Of a stretch of DNA of 64,000 bases, positions 9,453 to 17,868 are shown one piece after another (the stretch's first letter is position 1; each line of letters begins with the position of its first letter). The notes beneath the pieces were generated by a model. It was not told where the DNA came from, did not search any database, and worked only from the letters and a program-made list of their open reading frames with translations. The DNA comes from Paenibacillaceae bacterium (GTDB lineage: Bacteria > Bacillota > Bacilli > Paenibacillales > NBRC-103111): NCBI GenBank assembly GCA_029256185.1, contig JAQSYI010000005.1, positions 153,729-217,728 of the forward strand, given 5' to 3'. Position numbers and translations under genes: made by a program.

Positions 9453-9488
9453 AAAACCGCAGCGTAAGCATGCCTCCGCTGCGGTTTT
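9453..9488 (-). terminator. stem-loop terminator after the propeller-protein gene
   Basis: A 12-bp perfect stem, AAAACCGCAGCG (9453-9464) with CGCTGCGGTTTT (9477-9488) around a 12-base loop, lies just after the stop of the gene ending at 9498. On the minus strand it is followed by only a short T run. The A/T ends would also allow action in the other direction. Confidence 0.7.
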
Positions 9489-9497
9489 CTTGTCCTG

Positions 9498-11489
9498 CTA
9501 TGAATGCCGGCCCGGCGGGTAATGAAACTCGCCGCGGTAATTGGATGCATTGTACAAAGGGTACTTCTCGGGTGCGTATACAGGCTCGTGCTGCGGGGAG
9601 CTGTCCTGGGTATAAATGTACATCCGCTGCTGATCCCACAGCACAAGCTCATCACGGGAATCGCCCGTCAGATCAAGAACCTCGGCGCACAGCTCGGGAT
9701 GCCCGTCCTCAGGAAACCGTACCACTGTCCGGCCCTCTCCGTCTATCAGTCCGCCGTGGACGGCGCTGCCGTTCAGCAGCACCAGATCCTGCCCATCCCC
9801 CGTCCAGTTCACAGGAGTAATGACAATGCCGTTGCAGGGGGGTTCGAACTGATGCAGCAGCTTGCCCCGGCAATCGTAAAGATAGACAATCCCCTGGCAC
9901 CCCCAGAAGGTGGTCACGCACAGCTCCAGTCCGGGGAGATCCGGCCGGTAGTTGCCCACGCTAACCCGCTGGGCATGGCCGACCGTATGCTTCTGAAGCA
10001 CACGGCCCTGAAGATCGGCAATCATGAAGCCCTCTTCACCGGAAGCAATGGCAATGAGCGGGTCCGGCTCATCGGGATTCCATCTCCCGATCAGAATCTC
10101 ATCCGTATGGTCCGTCTCCACCGGCAGCGTCCAGAGCAGCGTGCCGTCATGATCCACCAGATGATAGCCGATGAACATCTCGTCCCGGCCATCCCCGTCT
10201 ATATCAGCCGTGTAGGGGAAGTGGCCGGTTATCCCCTGCTGGAAGGTCCACTGGAGATTCAACTCGTGATCATAAACCCATACCCGGCTGTAGCGGTCCT
10301 TGATGAGAATATCTGCGGGTCTGTCCTTGCCGGAGAAATTGGCGATGCGGATCGCGTCCACATTCACCCGGTCGAACGCATATTTATGAAACGGGAGACT
10401 GTGCAGCGACGAGTCGGGCTGCTCCGACAGGGGAGTAGGCACCGCCCTCTTCACCGCTCCGGTCCGCCCGTCCAGAATCATCAGTTGAAAGTTGCGCGAT
10501 ACGATGACTTCATCTATTCCGTCTCCGTCGATATCACAAACCTGAAGGGGAAGGTCCGCAGACAGCAGCGCATGATCCGGATTGGTGCTGGGCTCGCCCA
10601 GCTGCCACAGCACCTCCCCGTCCAGCTTGATCGCCGTCAGACAGCTGATATGGGCATAGGCATCCTTGTGGCCCCGCTTCTGATGCTGCGCCAGCACGAT
10701 GCAGAGCTCTTTGGTCCCGGTCAGATGACCGAAGCGGATCTCCCGGGCTGTGCCGAAGTTTTTCAGATCAATCGTTTTCCACAGCCGCGGCTGCGGATAG
10801 CCGGCCGACAATCCCGCCAGTTCAACCGAAGCCTGCCTCGTCTCCTGCAGCCACACCTCATGCTGAGCCTGGGTCATGGAGACACACACATCGGTATACT
10901 GGGCAGGCATCCGGGAGGACAGGCCGATCTTGCCGTATTCGTATTCCCCGTCTGAGGCCTGGAGCAGCTCCCGGCCATCCGCGAACCCGCGCAGCTCTCC
11001 CCCGGAGCATACCACCTTCAAGCGGTAGAAATGGTCCGAATCATAATCGAATTTCACTGCGGCCAACTCGCTGACCTCATCCTGATTCCGCTTCAGCAGG
11101 AGCAGTCGGCCGCCCTCCAAGCCCAGGAAATAGTGGCGGCGGCCATGTTGATAACGGAACACGATGCCCGTATGGGAGTGCGTGGACAGGGGCCGGACAG
11201 TGGCTTCCAGCGTATAGTCCCGCCAGTCCTCACTCCCGGCAGCGAGCAGCGGCCATAGCGGATTGATCGCCGCCTGAGGCCGGGTCTGCTCCATATATTT
11301 CGTTCCATTATCCTCCGTAACGATCCATGTGGGCCCCAGCCAGCCGTACCAGACTACCGGATCATGCCAGCCTCCCTTAAAGCCCGGGCTGGGGCAATAA
11401 TGGTATTCCCCCAGGGCGGAATGCTTCGGATCATAGGGAAACGGCCCGATGGAAAAAGCGCGGAACTGCTCATTCATCAGCGTAATCAT
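9498..11489 (-). CDS. beta-propeller protein with Asp-rich calcium-binding-like repeats
   Basis: A protein of about 663 residues. The N-terminal third contains a concanavalin-like region (YTLEATVRPL ... TGIVFRYQHGRRHYFLGLEGG). The rest carries repeated FG-GAP/VCBS-like blades with DxDGDxxDE motifs (DIDGDGIDEVIVS, DIDGDGRDEMFIG, LTGDSRDELVLW). This resembles the calcium-rich propellers of rhamnogalacturonan lyases (PL11), but I cannot confirm lyase residues. No signal peptide is seen, so a cytoplasmic location is likely. Starts at 11507, 11495 and 11489 are possible; 11489 has GGAGG eight bases upstream. It follows the binding-lipoprotein gene by about 20 bases and presumably handles the imported carbohydrate. 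Confidence 0.7.
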   Translation of the reverse strand: MITLMNEQFRAFSIGPFPYDPKHSALGEYHYCPSPGFKGGWHDPVVWYGWLGPTWIVTEDNGTKYMEQTRPQAAINPLWPLLAAGSEDWRDYTLEATVRPLSTHSHTGIVFRYQHGRRHYFLGLEGGRLLLLKRNQDEVSELAAVKFDYDSDHFYRLKVVCSGGELRGFADGRELLQASDGEYEYGKIGLSSRMPAQYTDVCVSMTQAQHEVWLQETRQASVELAGLSAGYPQPRLWKTIDLKNFGTAREIRFGHLTGTKELCIVLAQHQKRGHKDAYAHISCLTAIKLDGEVLWQLGEPSTNPDHALLSADLPLQVCDIDGDGIDEVIVSRNFQLMILDGRTGAVKRAVPTPLSEQPDSSLHSLPFHKYAFDRVNVDAIRIANFSGKDRPADILIKDRYSRVWVYDHELNLQWTFQQGITGHFPYTADIDGDGRDEMFIGYHLVDHDGTLLWTLPVETDHTDEILIGRWNPDEPDPLIAIASGEEGFMIADLQGRVLQKHTVGHAQRVSVGNYRPDLPGLELCVTTFWGCQGIVYLYDCRGKLLHQFEPPCNGIVITPVNWTGDGQDLVLLNGSAVHGGLIDGEGRTVVRFPEDGHPELCAEVLDLTGDSRDELVLWDQQRMYIYTQDSSPQHEPVYAPEKYPLYNASNYRGEFHYPPGRHS

Positions 11490-11511
11490 CTGCATGGCCT
11501 CCGTCATTCGT

Positions 11512-13014
11512 TTATTTCAGGCTTGCGCCTTCCTTCTGGTACCACTCGGTCCAGGTCTTGATCGCCTTATCTCCGCCTGAAGCCCGGTACTTCTTCACAT
11601 AATCGTTCCAGGAAGCCTCGACTTTTTCATTGCCGAGAACGGTTTTCGCCCGGTACTCCTCGGCGATCTTGGGCAGATTGTAGGCGGCAAGCTCGGGATA
11701 ATAAGGCAGAGAGGCGGCAATTTTGTCCAGCTTGCCTGCCTTGTTGGCCAAGGACAGATTCTCAATCACATCGTCCGTATAATCCACCTTCATGTAGCTC
11801 TTGATCGCATCGTTGAACTGGCCGTGCTTGACCAGCGAGAATGCCCAGTGAAGCGAATTCCGATCCGCCAGCTTCTCATAAGCGCCGTTGTTCGCCTTAT
11901 AATGCTTGCCCTCAATACCCATGAAGGTATACCGGGTTCCCTCATCGGACAGGACCCAATCGAAGAATTTCATCAAGGCATCGATATTCTTCGTATCCTT
12001 GGGGATGGACACATAGTGGCGGTTCGTTGAATTATAGGTCATTTGCGACGGGCTGCCATCCTCGCGCAGCGGCAGATCAATGGCAATGTAAGGGTCCATG
12101 ATGCCCGGCGAAAATTCCTTGCCGCTCTTGAAGTGCCAGAAGCCGCTGAACATGCCGTATTTGCCTGTGTTGATTTTTTGGCGGAAGATGGTGCCCGTGG
12201 TGGTAGGCCATTCGGGATCGAGAATTTTATCGGTCACCAGCTTGTTCATGAACAGCAGATACTTCTTGTATTCGTCGGTAATTTCCGGCGGCAGCAGCTC
12301 ATTATTGCGGAATTTGTAGGACTCCGCATCGTAGGCCGCCTGAAAAATTCTTCCTCCGTAGGACAGATCATTCAGGGCAACCAGACCGAAGGTATCGTTC
12401 TTGCCGTTGCGGTCCGGATCCTGCTCCGTAAACGCCTTCATGACGGTATAAAACTCATCGATGGTTTTGGGCACCTGCAGTCCCAGCGTATCCAACCATT
12501 TCTTGTTCACATACACCACCTGGGTAAAACCGTCATGCCGGTTGTAGGGAATGGCCCATATCTTCCCTTGCTCCGTCACCGGGAGCCAGGCATCTGCGGG
12601 CATGTTGTTCTTCAGGTTGGGGTACTTCTCAATATACGGCGACAGATCGGTCAGCAGGCCGTCATTGGCGAATTGCAGCAGCTTGCTCTTATCCTTCTCA
12701 TTGACCGCGAAAGCGTCAGGATAGCTGCCCGATGCCATCAGGATATTCAGCTTGTCCATGTACCCGGCGGTGCCCGGCGATTCCAGCTCCACCCGGACCC
12801 CCGTCTTTTCCTGCAGGAAATTAATGTACTCGTTGTCCTTCAAGGACATTCCCTGCGGGTCTACATTATAATCGAACATCACCGTAAAGGTCGGGGTAGT
12901 CTGGGGGCTTGCCCCCTCCTCCTTGGTCCCTTCCTCCGCCTTACCGCAGCCCCCCATGACAGCGACAATGCTTAATGCGCTTGCGAGCACAACCCACTTC
13001 TTCGGTTTCATCAT
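11512..13014 (-). CDS. LplA-like ABC transporter binding lipoprotein
   Basis: A 500-residue extracellular solute-binding lipoprotein. The signal peptide MMKPKKWVVLASALSIVAVM ends in a lipobox with Cys in GGCGKAEE near residue 22. The mature part (PTFTVMFDYNV, EYINFLQEKTGV, DAFAVNEKDKSKL) matches the large LplA-type binding proteins that pair with LplB/YtcP permeases. The start at 13014 has GAGGAGG upstream; an earlier in-frame codon would add a stretch unlike a signal peptide. The matching permeases are divergent at 15627-17470, with the membrane-bound AraC regulator in between. No ATPase gene is present, so a shared MsmX-like ATPase is expected elsewhere. Confidence 0.92.
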   Translation of the reverse strand: MMKPKKWVVLASALSIVAVMGGCGKAEEGTKEEGASPQTTPTFTVMFDYNVDPQGMSLKDNEYINFLQEKTGVRVELESPGTAGYMDKLNILMASGSYPDAFAVNEKDKSKLLQFANDGLLTDLSPYIEKYPNLKNNMPADAWLPVTEQGKIWAIPYNRHDGFTQVVYVNKKWLDTLGLQVPKTIDEFYTVMKAFTEQDPDRNGKNDTFGLVALNDLSYGGRIFQAAYDAESYKFRNNELLPPEITDEYKKYLLFMNKLVTDKILDPEWPTTTGTIFRQKINTGKYGMFSGFWHFKSGKEFSPGIMDPYIAIDLPLREDGSPSQMTYNSTNRHYVSIPKDTKNIDALMKFFDWVLSDEGTRYTFMGIEGKHYKANNGAYEKLADRNSLHWAFSLVKHGQFNDAIKSYMKVDYTDDVIENLSLANKAGKLDKIAASLPYYPELAAYNLPKIAEEYRAKTVLGNEKVEASWNDYVKKYRASGGDKAIKTWTEWYQKEGASLK

Positions 13015-13186
13015 ATTCCGCCTCCTCATTTGTTGAATCATCCGTACCCCCGTGCTGCGGGGCAGGATAGCCTTTATTCTAGATTGCAGGACGGAAATCG
13101 CAATGGACATCATTTATGGTCATGTACATAATCTTGACTGGAGCCATGTACATTTTCTCTGGTCATTTTTACGAAAATGTATGGAT

Positions 13187-13267
13187 GCGCTTTTTCATTG
13201 GGGGCTCCCCCAAAAGTACCCGGAATTTGCTTTAAGAGCATCTCGTCACTTTTGGGGGATTGTTTTT
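13187..13267. repeat. dispersed palindromic repeat, copy 1
   Basis: About 80 bp with outer arms CCCCCAAAAGT (near 13208) and ACTTTTGGGGG (near 13250), able to form a hairpin around a roughly 30-base centre. A closely similar copy in opposite orientation lies at 19435-19516, including the flanking GCGCTTTTTCATT-like segment. The last codons and stop of the regulator gene ending at 13246 are inside this repeat. It may double as that gene's terminator. Confidence 0.75.
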
Positions 13268-15408
13268 GCTGCCTTTGTTTTCACCCGGTATTCGTTAGGG
13301 GGCATCAGACACGTCTTCTTGAAGCGGCGGATAAACGTGTGAACCGTGTCATAGCCGCATTGCTCGGCAATCTGCTGGATGGTCATATCATCATATTCCA
13401 ACAGCTTCAGCGCCTTCTGGATGCGCAGCTTGTTGATATAATCCACGAAGCCGATTCCCAGATGGTGCTTGATGGCCACACTGAGATAAGAGGGGCTTAG
13501 CGACAGCTCGTCTGCCAGCATGCTCAGCGACAGAGGCTGGTCGAAGTGCTTGTCGATATATTCCACAATCAGCTTGGCCGTAGTGTTCTTCTCCTCGGGA
13601 GGGGATTGCAGCTGCCTGATAATAATGGAACAGATGCTCAGAACATACGCTTTCTTTTCCTCCAAAAATTCGTAGCTGTACAGAGTAATGAAAATATCCT
13701 CGTTGCAATGCTCGTTGATATCGATCCTCTGCTCAATCACAAATTTCATGATGGCCGACATGATATTGGCGAATACGGCGTGAATCCAGTCCAGCGTAAA
13801 CTGCTCACTTGCGATCATCTGCTCCAGCACGCCATTCAGAATCTCCTCGATCCGGTCCAGCCGCCCCTCCCGCAGACAATCGCCCAGCTTGTGGATGTCC
13901 TTGGAGATCACATTCAGACAGGAGGAAGGCACATTCAGCGGAAGCCGCCGGTAGTAGATCAGTGAATGCTTGCCGTAGATCACCTTGTAGTCCAGCGCCA
14001 GCACGGCGTGAGCATAGCATTCATGAATCTGATCGGGCTTGTGCCGGACCTCGCTTACACCTGCGCACACGGTCAGCCCGCAATTGGCTTTAATGTCATC
14101 CTGCATGTAGCGGATGGCATCCTCCAGCCTGGCGGCGTCGTCTTCTCCCGTTCCTTCCCAGCACAGCAGCACCACGATTTTCTCCGGCTCCGTATTGACC
14201 GCATAGGCGCTGAACCGCAAGGCGAAGGTCCACTTAATGGAGTTGTAAATAATTTTGTTCATAAACAAACGCTCACTGCCGGACTTGGTCAACAGGTAAT
14301 TGTAATAGTCATCGATCTGGAACACCACCACCTGATAGCCACTCCCGCTCAAATCCATTTCATATTCCTTCAGCTTGTCGGGAAGATCCGCCAGCGGCTT
14401 GCCGTTCAGCAGCTCCATAACCAGTCCCTTGCGGGAATCATCCAGATTGCGCTGGAGCTTCACCTGGACATCCAGCTCCTGGGCGCGGCGGACAAAGCGG
14501 AAGTACAGGAACAGCAGCAGCCCCATGGCAAAACATAAGCCGATCATAAAATACATGTAAGCGCTTATTCCGGAATGTCCGGCCTGCAGCGTGCTGAGAG
14601 GCAGCAGGGTCAGGAGCCTCCAGCTTTCCTTCTCCGCGGCGGAGGATATAATGAAGTACTCCTTATAGATGAAGGAGGTTTGGCGCTTGCCCAGAATCTC
14701 CTCCTTATTGCTGTTGAAAAATTGCTCTGCCTCCTTGTTCTTGGACAACAGCACCTGGTTATTGCTGTCCAGCCACAGCAGGGAATCCATATCCCCCATA
14801 AGCTGGTTATAGATGTATGCCTCGTTGAAATTGATCGACACAGCGCCCTTGCTCCCATGAAGGGGAACTCCCATGGTCAGGGAGATGATCCGTGTCCCGT
14901 TGGCATTAGTCTTCATCTCCGTGCCGTAAGGCTGCCATAGGAAGGACTGGCTGCTGTCATAGAACTTCTGGAAGATCTCCTTGTTGGGGAAATTCCCCAA
15001 TTCAGACAGCATGAACGGTGTGGAGATGACAATGTTGTTTTGCCGGTTATGCAGATAGATGGAGACCAGACTGGAATGGCTGTTGATGAGGTCCAGGAAG
15101 GAATTCTGAATTTCACTGAGCATGTACATATCCCGGATCAGCTCACCCGGATTGTTCAGCCATTCAGTAATGTTGCGGTTTAAGAGCAGCTGCCGGTAAA
15201 TCGAGTCTGTCTTTTCATTAAAGAGGTAAAAGGAGGAATACGCCTTCTCATGATTCTTCTCATAGGAGTACATCCTCTCGCTCATGTATTCGCTGCGCAT
15301 GTTATGGTCGTACTGCAGGATGACTCCAATTGAGACAAGCAGAATAATGAGGAAACCCAGGAAAATGGACCGGTCCTTCAGTCGGTTCAGCAGCTGTAAT
15401 CTTTTCAC
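13246..15408 (-). CDS. membrane-bound AraC-family regulator (YtdP-like)
   Basis: A 720-residue one-component sensor. One transmembrane helix lies at 15-32 (SIFLGFLIILLVSIGVIL) and another near 280-300. The roughly 245-residue segment between them is extracytoplasmic and Cache-like. The C-terminal 100 residues are an AraC DNA-binding domain (LSLSMLADELSLSPSYLS; MTIQQIAEQCGYDTVHTFIR). The GTG start at 15408 has AAGAGGG upstream. It lies between the binding protein and the divergent permease genes and probably activates both in response to a sugar. The final residues IPQK and the stop are provided by a dispersed palindromic repeat, so the native C-terminus may have been altered. Confidence 0.9.
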   Translation of the reverse strand: MKRLQLLNRLKDRSIFLGFLIILLVSIGVILQYDHNMRSEYMSERMYSYEKNHEKAYSSFYLFNEKTDSIYRQLLLNRNITEWLNNPGELIRDMYMLSEIQNSFLDLINSHSSLVSIYLHNRQNNIVISTPFMLSELGNFPNKEIFQKFYDSSQSFLWQPYGTEMKTNANGTRIISLTMGVPLHGSKGAVSINFNEAYIYNQLMGDMDSLLWLDSNNQVLLSKNKEAEQFFNSNKEEILGKRQTSFIYKEYFIISSAAEKESWRLLTLLPLSTLQAGHSGISAYMYFMIGLCFAMGLLLFLYFRFVRRAQELDVQVKLQRNLDDSRKGLVMELLNGKPLADLPDKLKEYEMDLSGSGYQVVVFQIDDYYNYLLTKSGSERLFMNKIIYNSIKWTFALRFSAYAVNTEPEKIVVLLCWEGTGEDDAARLEDAIRYMQDDIKANCGLTVCAGVSEVRHKPDQIHECYAHAVLALDYKVIYGKHSLIYYRRLPLNVPSSCLNVISKDIHKLGDCLREGRLDRIEEILNGVLEQMIASEQFTLDWIHAVFANIMSAIMKFVIEQRIDINEHCNEDIFITLYSYEFLEEKKAYVLSICSIIIRQLQSPPEEKNTTAKLIVEYIDKHFDQPLSLSMLADELSLSPSYLSVAIKHHLGIGFVDYINKLRIQKALKLLEYDDMTIQQIAEQCGYDTVHTFIRRFKKTCLMPPNEYRVKTKAAKTIPQK

Positions 15409-15626
15409 GATATCCCTCTTCCGTTCCTATTATGAATGGGTTTATTATAACACACCCGATTCAGGCCGCCTGTTGACAATTCCCGCTTCAAAATAATCAT
15501 TCATCCAACGGGAAATTGTTCACACCGGGACCGCAAGAAATGTACAAGAGCATAGAAATTAAACATATCCCCCCTCCAATCAGCCCCCTATAATTAGGCC
15601 TAAACCGACCCGAGGAGGAGACCCCA

Positions 15627-16574
15627 TTGAAAGCTGACACTTCCAAACCCACTGCCGGAGCAGGCGCCCGCCGCAGCTTCTGGCCGTTATTGCTGAAGCA
15701 CAAGTACCTGTATCTGATGCTGCTGCCGGGATTCATCTGGTATTTTATCTACAAGTATTTGCCCATGTACGGACTGATTATTGCTTTTAAGGAATTTAAT
15801 TTCAGCAAAGGCATATGGAGCAGCCCGTGGGTGGGCTGGAAGCACTTCGAGTTTCTGTTCACGTATCCCGACTTTTACCGGATTGTCAAAAACACGGTTC
15901 TCATTAACGCTTACGAGCTGCTGTTCTCGTTTCCGGTTCCGATCATTCTGGCTCTCTTGTTAAACGAGCTGAAGAATATGCTGTTCAAGCGGACGGTGCA
16001 GACGGTCATCTACTTCCCCCACTTTCTGTCGTGGGTGGTCTTCGGGGGAATCATTATCCAGCTGCTGTCCCCCAACGAAGGCCTCGTCAACCAAATCCGT
16101 GTTTTCTTCGGGCTGGAGACCATCCAGTTTATGGTGAAATCGGAGTTTTTCCGGCCTATCGTCATTTTGTCGCTGATTCTCAAGGAAAGCGGCTGGGGCA
16201 CGATCATCTATTTGGCGGCGCTGTCCGGCATTGATCCGGAGCAGTACGAGGCGGCCACCATAGACGGGGCCAGCCGCTGGCAGAAGCTGTTCTCCATTAC
16301 CCTTCCCGGCATTATGAACACGATTATTCTGCTGTTGATCCTGAAGATCGGCAAGATGCTGGATTTTGGCTTTGAACAGATCTATGTGCTGTACAATCCT
16401 TCGGTATACAACGTGGGTGATGTGCTCAGCACCTATATTTACCGGATCGGGCTTCAGGATGCCCGGTTCAGCCTGACGGCGGCCATCGGGCTGTTCCAGT
16501 CGGTGATCGGCTTCATTCTGGTCTGGAGCGCCAATAAGGCCGCCAAGAAATTCAACGATAACGCCCTTTGGTAA
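15627..16574 (+). CDS. LplB-type sugar ABC transporter permease
   Basis: A 315-residue inner-membrane permease with about six transmembrane helices. The opening KHKYLYLMLLPGFIWYFIYK and YLPMYGLIIAFKEF are typical of LplB proteins. The EAA loop that contacts the ATPase is EQYEAATIDGASRWQKLF near residues 210-228. The TTG start is supported by GAGGAGGAG eight bases before it. A TATAAT at about 15591 could be the -10 box; the -35 is poor, which fits activation by the divergent AraC regulator. The second permease gene follows after 29 bases. Confidence 0.93.
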   Translation: MKADTSKPTAGAGARRSFWPLLLKHKYLYLMLLPGFIWYFIYKYLPMYGLIIAFKEFNFSKGIWSSPWVGWKHFEFLFTYPDFYRIVKNTVLINAYELLFSFPVPIILALLLNELKNMLFKRTVQTVIYFPHFLSWVVFGGIIIQLLSPNEGLVNQIRVFFGLETIQFMVKSEFFRPIVILSLILKESGWGTIIYLAALSGIDPEQYEAATIDGASRWQKLFSITLPGIMNTIILLLILKIGKMLDFGFEQIYVLYNPSVYNVGDVLSTYIYRIGLQDARFSLTAAIGLFQSVIGFILVWSANKAAKKFNDNALW

Positions 16575-16603
16575 TTTCATCGGCAAAAGAGGAGGCACAT
16601 ATC

Positions 16604-17470
16604 ATGGCGAAAGCATCATTTTCCCCCGGCAACGCACTCATCGGCTTCATTCTGATCCTGTTCTCGCTGTTCACGTTCATGCCCTTTTATTATGTCATTC
16701 TGACCTCTCTCAGCGATCCCCAGCTCATCAAGGAGGGACAGCTGCTGCTATGGCCCAAAGGCTTCGATTTCCATGCCTATCAGGTTATTCTGCAGAATGA
16801 GCGGTTTATTTCCTCCTTTATGAATACGGTGACCAGGACTGTGCTGGGACTGGCGGTCAATCTGGCGCTCCAGCTCACCTTCGCCTATGCCCTGTCCAAA
16901 AAATACTTGCCCGGCCAAAAATTTTTCATGCTCTACATTGTAATCACCATGCTGTTCAACGGCGGCATTATTCCCACTTACCTGATCGTTAGAGCCACAG
17001 GCTTGATCGACACCATATGGTCCCTGATCATCCCCGCGGCTATCAGCACCTGGAACGTCATATTGCTGAAGTCCTTCTTCGAGAACATTCCGGAAAGCCT
17101 GGAGGAATCGGCCAAGATCGACGGCGCTAACGATCTGACTGTGTTTTGGCGGATTTTTCTGCCGTTGTCCACGGCATCGGTGGCGACAATCGGCCTGTTC
17201 ATTGCTGTCCAGCATTGGAATACGTATATGGATGCGGTGATTTACATCAACTCGGCCCACAAGCAGGTGCTGCAGATTTTCCTGCGGGATATGGTGGTGC
17301 AGATGGAGATGGCGACGATACTGGGAGACATGGGCGCTCTGGCGCAAACCTCCAGCCTGTCCGTGCGGACCGCGTCCATTTTCCTGGTAGCGCTGCCGAT
17401 CATCCTTGTCTATCCCTTCATTCAGAAGTATTTCACCAAAGGGGTTATGCTCGGAGCGGTAAAGGGATGA
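16604..17470 (+). CDS. YtcP-type sugar ABC transporter permease
   Basis: A 288-residue permease of the MalG/YtcP type, partner of the preceding LplB-like protein. It has six predicted helices; the EAA loop reads LEESAKIDGANDLTVFWRI, and the end FIQKYFTKGVMLGAVKG is the usual C-terminus of this family. The ATG at 16604 is preceded by GAGGAGGC; an earlier in-frame GTG-type start would overlap the upstream gene. With the lipoprotein at 11512 it forms a full importer except for the ATPase. Confidence 0.93.
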   Translation: MAKASFSPGNALIGFILILFSLFTFMPFYYVILTSLSDPQLIKEGQLLLWPKGFDFHAYQVILQNERFISSFMNTVTRTVLGLAVNLALQLTFAYALSKKYLPGQKFFMLYIVITMLFNGGIIPTYLIVRATGLIDTIWSLIIPAAISTWNVILLKSFFENIPESLEESAKIDGANDLTVFWRIFLPLSTASVATIGLFIAVQHWNTYMDAVIYINSAHKQVLQIFLRDMVVQMEMATILGDMGALAQTSSLSVRTASIFLVALPIILVYPFIQKYFTKGVMLGAVKG

Positions 17471-17475
17471 ACGGA

Positions 17476-17513
17476 GAAGAACCGTCAGAGGGCATCTCCC
17501 TTGACGGTTCTTC
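17476..17513 (+). terminator. strong stem-loop after the permease operon
   Basis: GAAGAACCGTCA (17476-17487) pairs perfectly with TGACGGTTCTTC (17502-17513), and the loop adds AGGG/CCCT pairing. It starts five bases after the permease stop. There is no T tract, so it may act as an mRNA 3' end stabiliser or a weak terminator. Confidence 0.6.
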
Positions 17514-17520
17514 CCGCTTG

Positions 17521-17735
17521 TGCGGCGAGTGCTTGGTGAGTGCTCGGCAGCTTGCTTGGCGACTGTTTGGCACTGCTTGACGACTGCTTGACGACTGCTC
17601 GGCGACTGCCCGGCGGCTGCTCGGCGACTGCCCGGCGACTGCTTGGCGACTGCCCGGCGACTGCTTGGTGAGTGCTTGGCGACTGCTCGGCGACTGCTTG
17701 GTGAGTGTTTGGCGACTGCTTGGCGACTGCCCGGC
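17521..17735. repeat. 11-bp tandem repeat array
   Basis: About 18 degenerate copies of the 11-bp unit CTTGGCGACTG, with variants CCCGGCGACTG, CTCGGCGACTG and CTTGGTGAGTG. The unit length is not a multiple of three, but three units give an 11-residue period, so the minus strand stays open for 89 codons with AVAEQSPSTHQ-like repeats. I see no ribosome-binding site or homology for a protein and regard it as a non-coding repeat in the gap between convergent genes. The rest of 17736-17868 shows nothing clear. Confidence 0.85.
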
Positions 17736-17868
17736 AGTATCCGCTTACGGACAACCAGCGCTTTTATCTGACATCATGTGGGAGTCTTCCGGGATCACCT
17801 TTATCTTGTTTCCCTCAGGCGGGCTGCCGTCTTGACCCTGTTCGCCCTGTTCGTCATGAACCTGTTCG

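Noticed and set aside
9504..10955. 483-codon plus-strand open frame
   Set aside because: It is opposite the propeller gene, has no family resemblance and is rich in His, Gln and Arg as expected for a shadow frame.
13014..13186. A small gene in the gap upstream of the binding lipoprotein
   Set aside because: Short frames exist but none has a ribosome-binding site or recognisable product.
17485..17754. 89-residue Gln/Ser/Ala-rich repeat protein
   Set aside because: Openness follows from the 11-bp unit having no stop in this phase; there is no ribosome-binding site or promoter.
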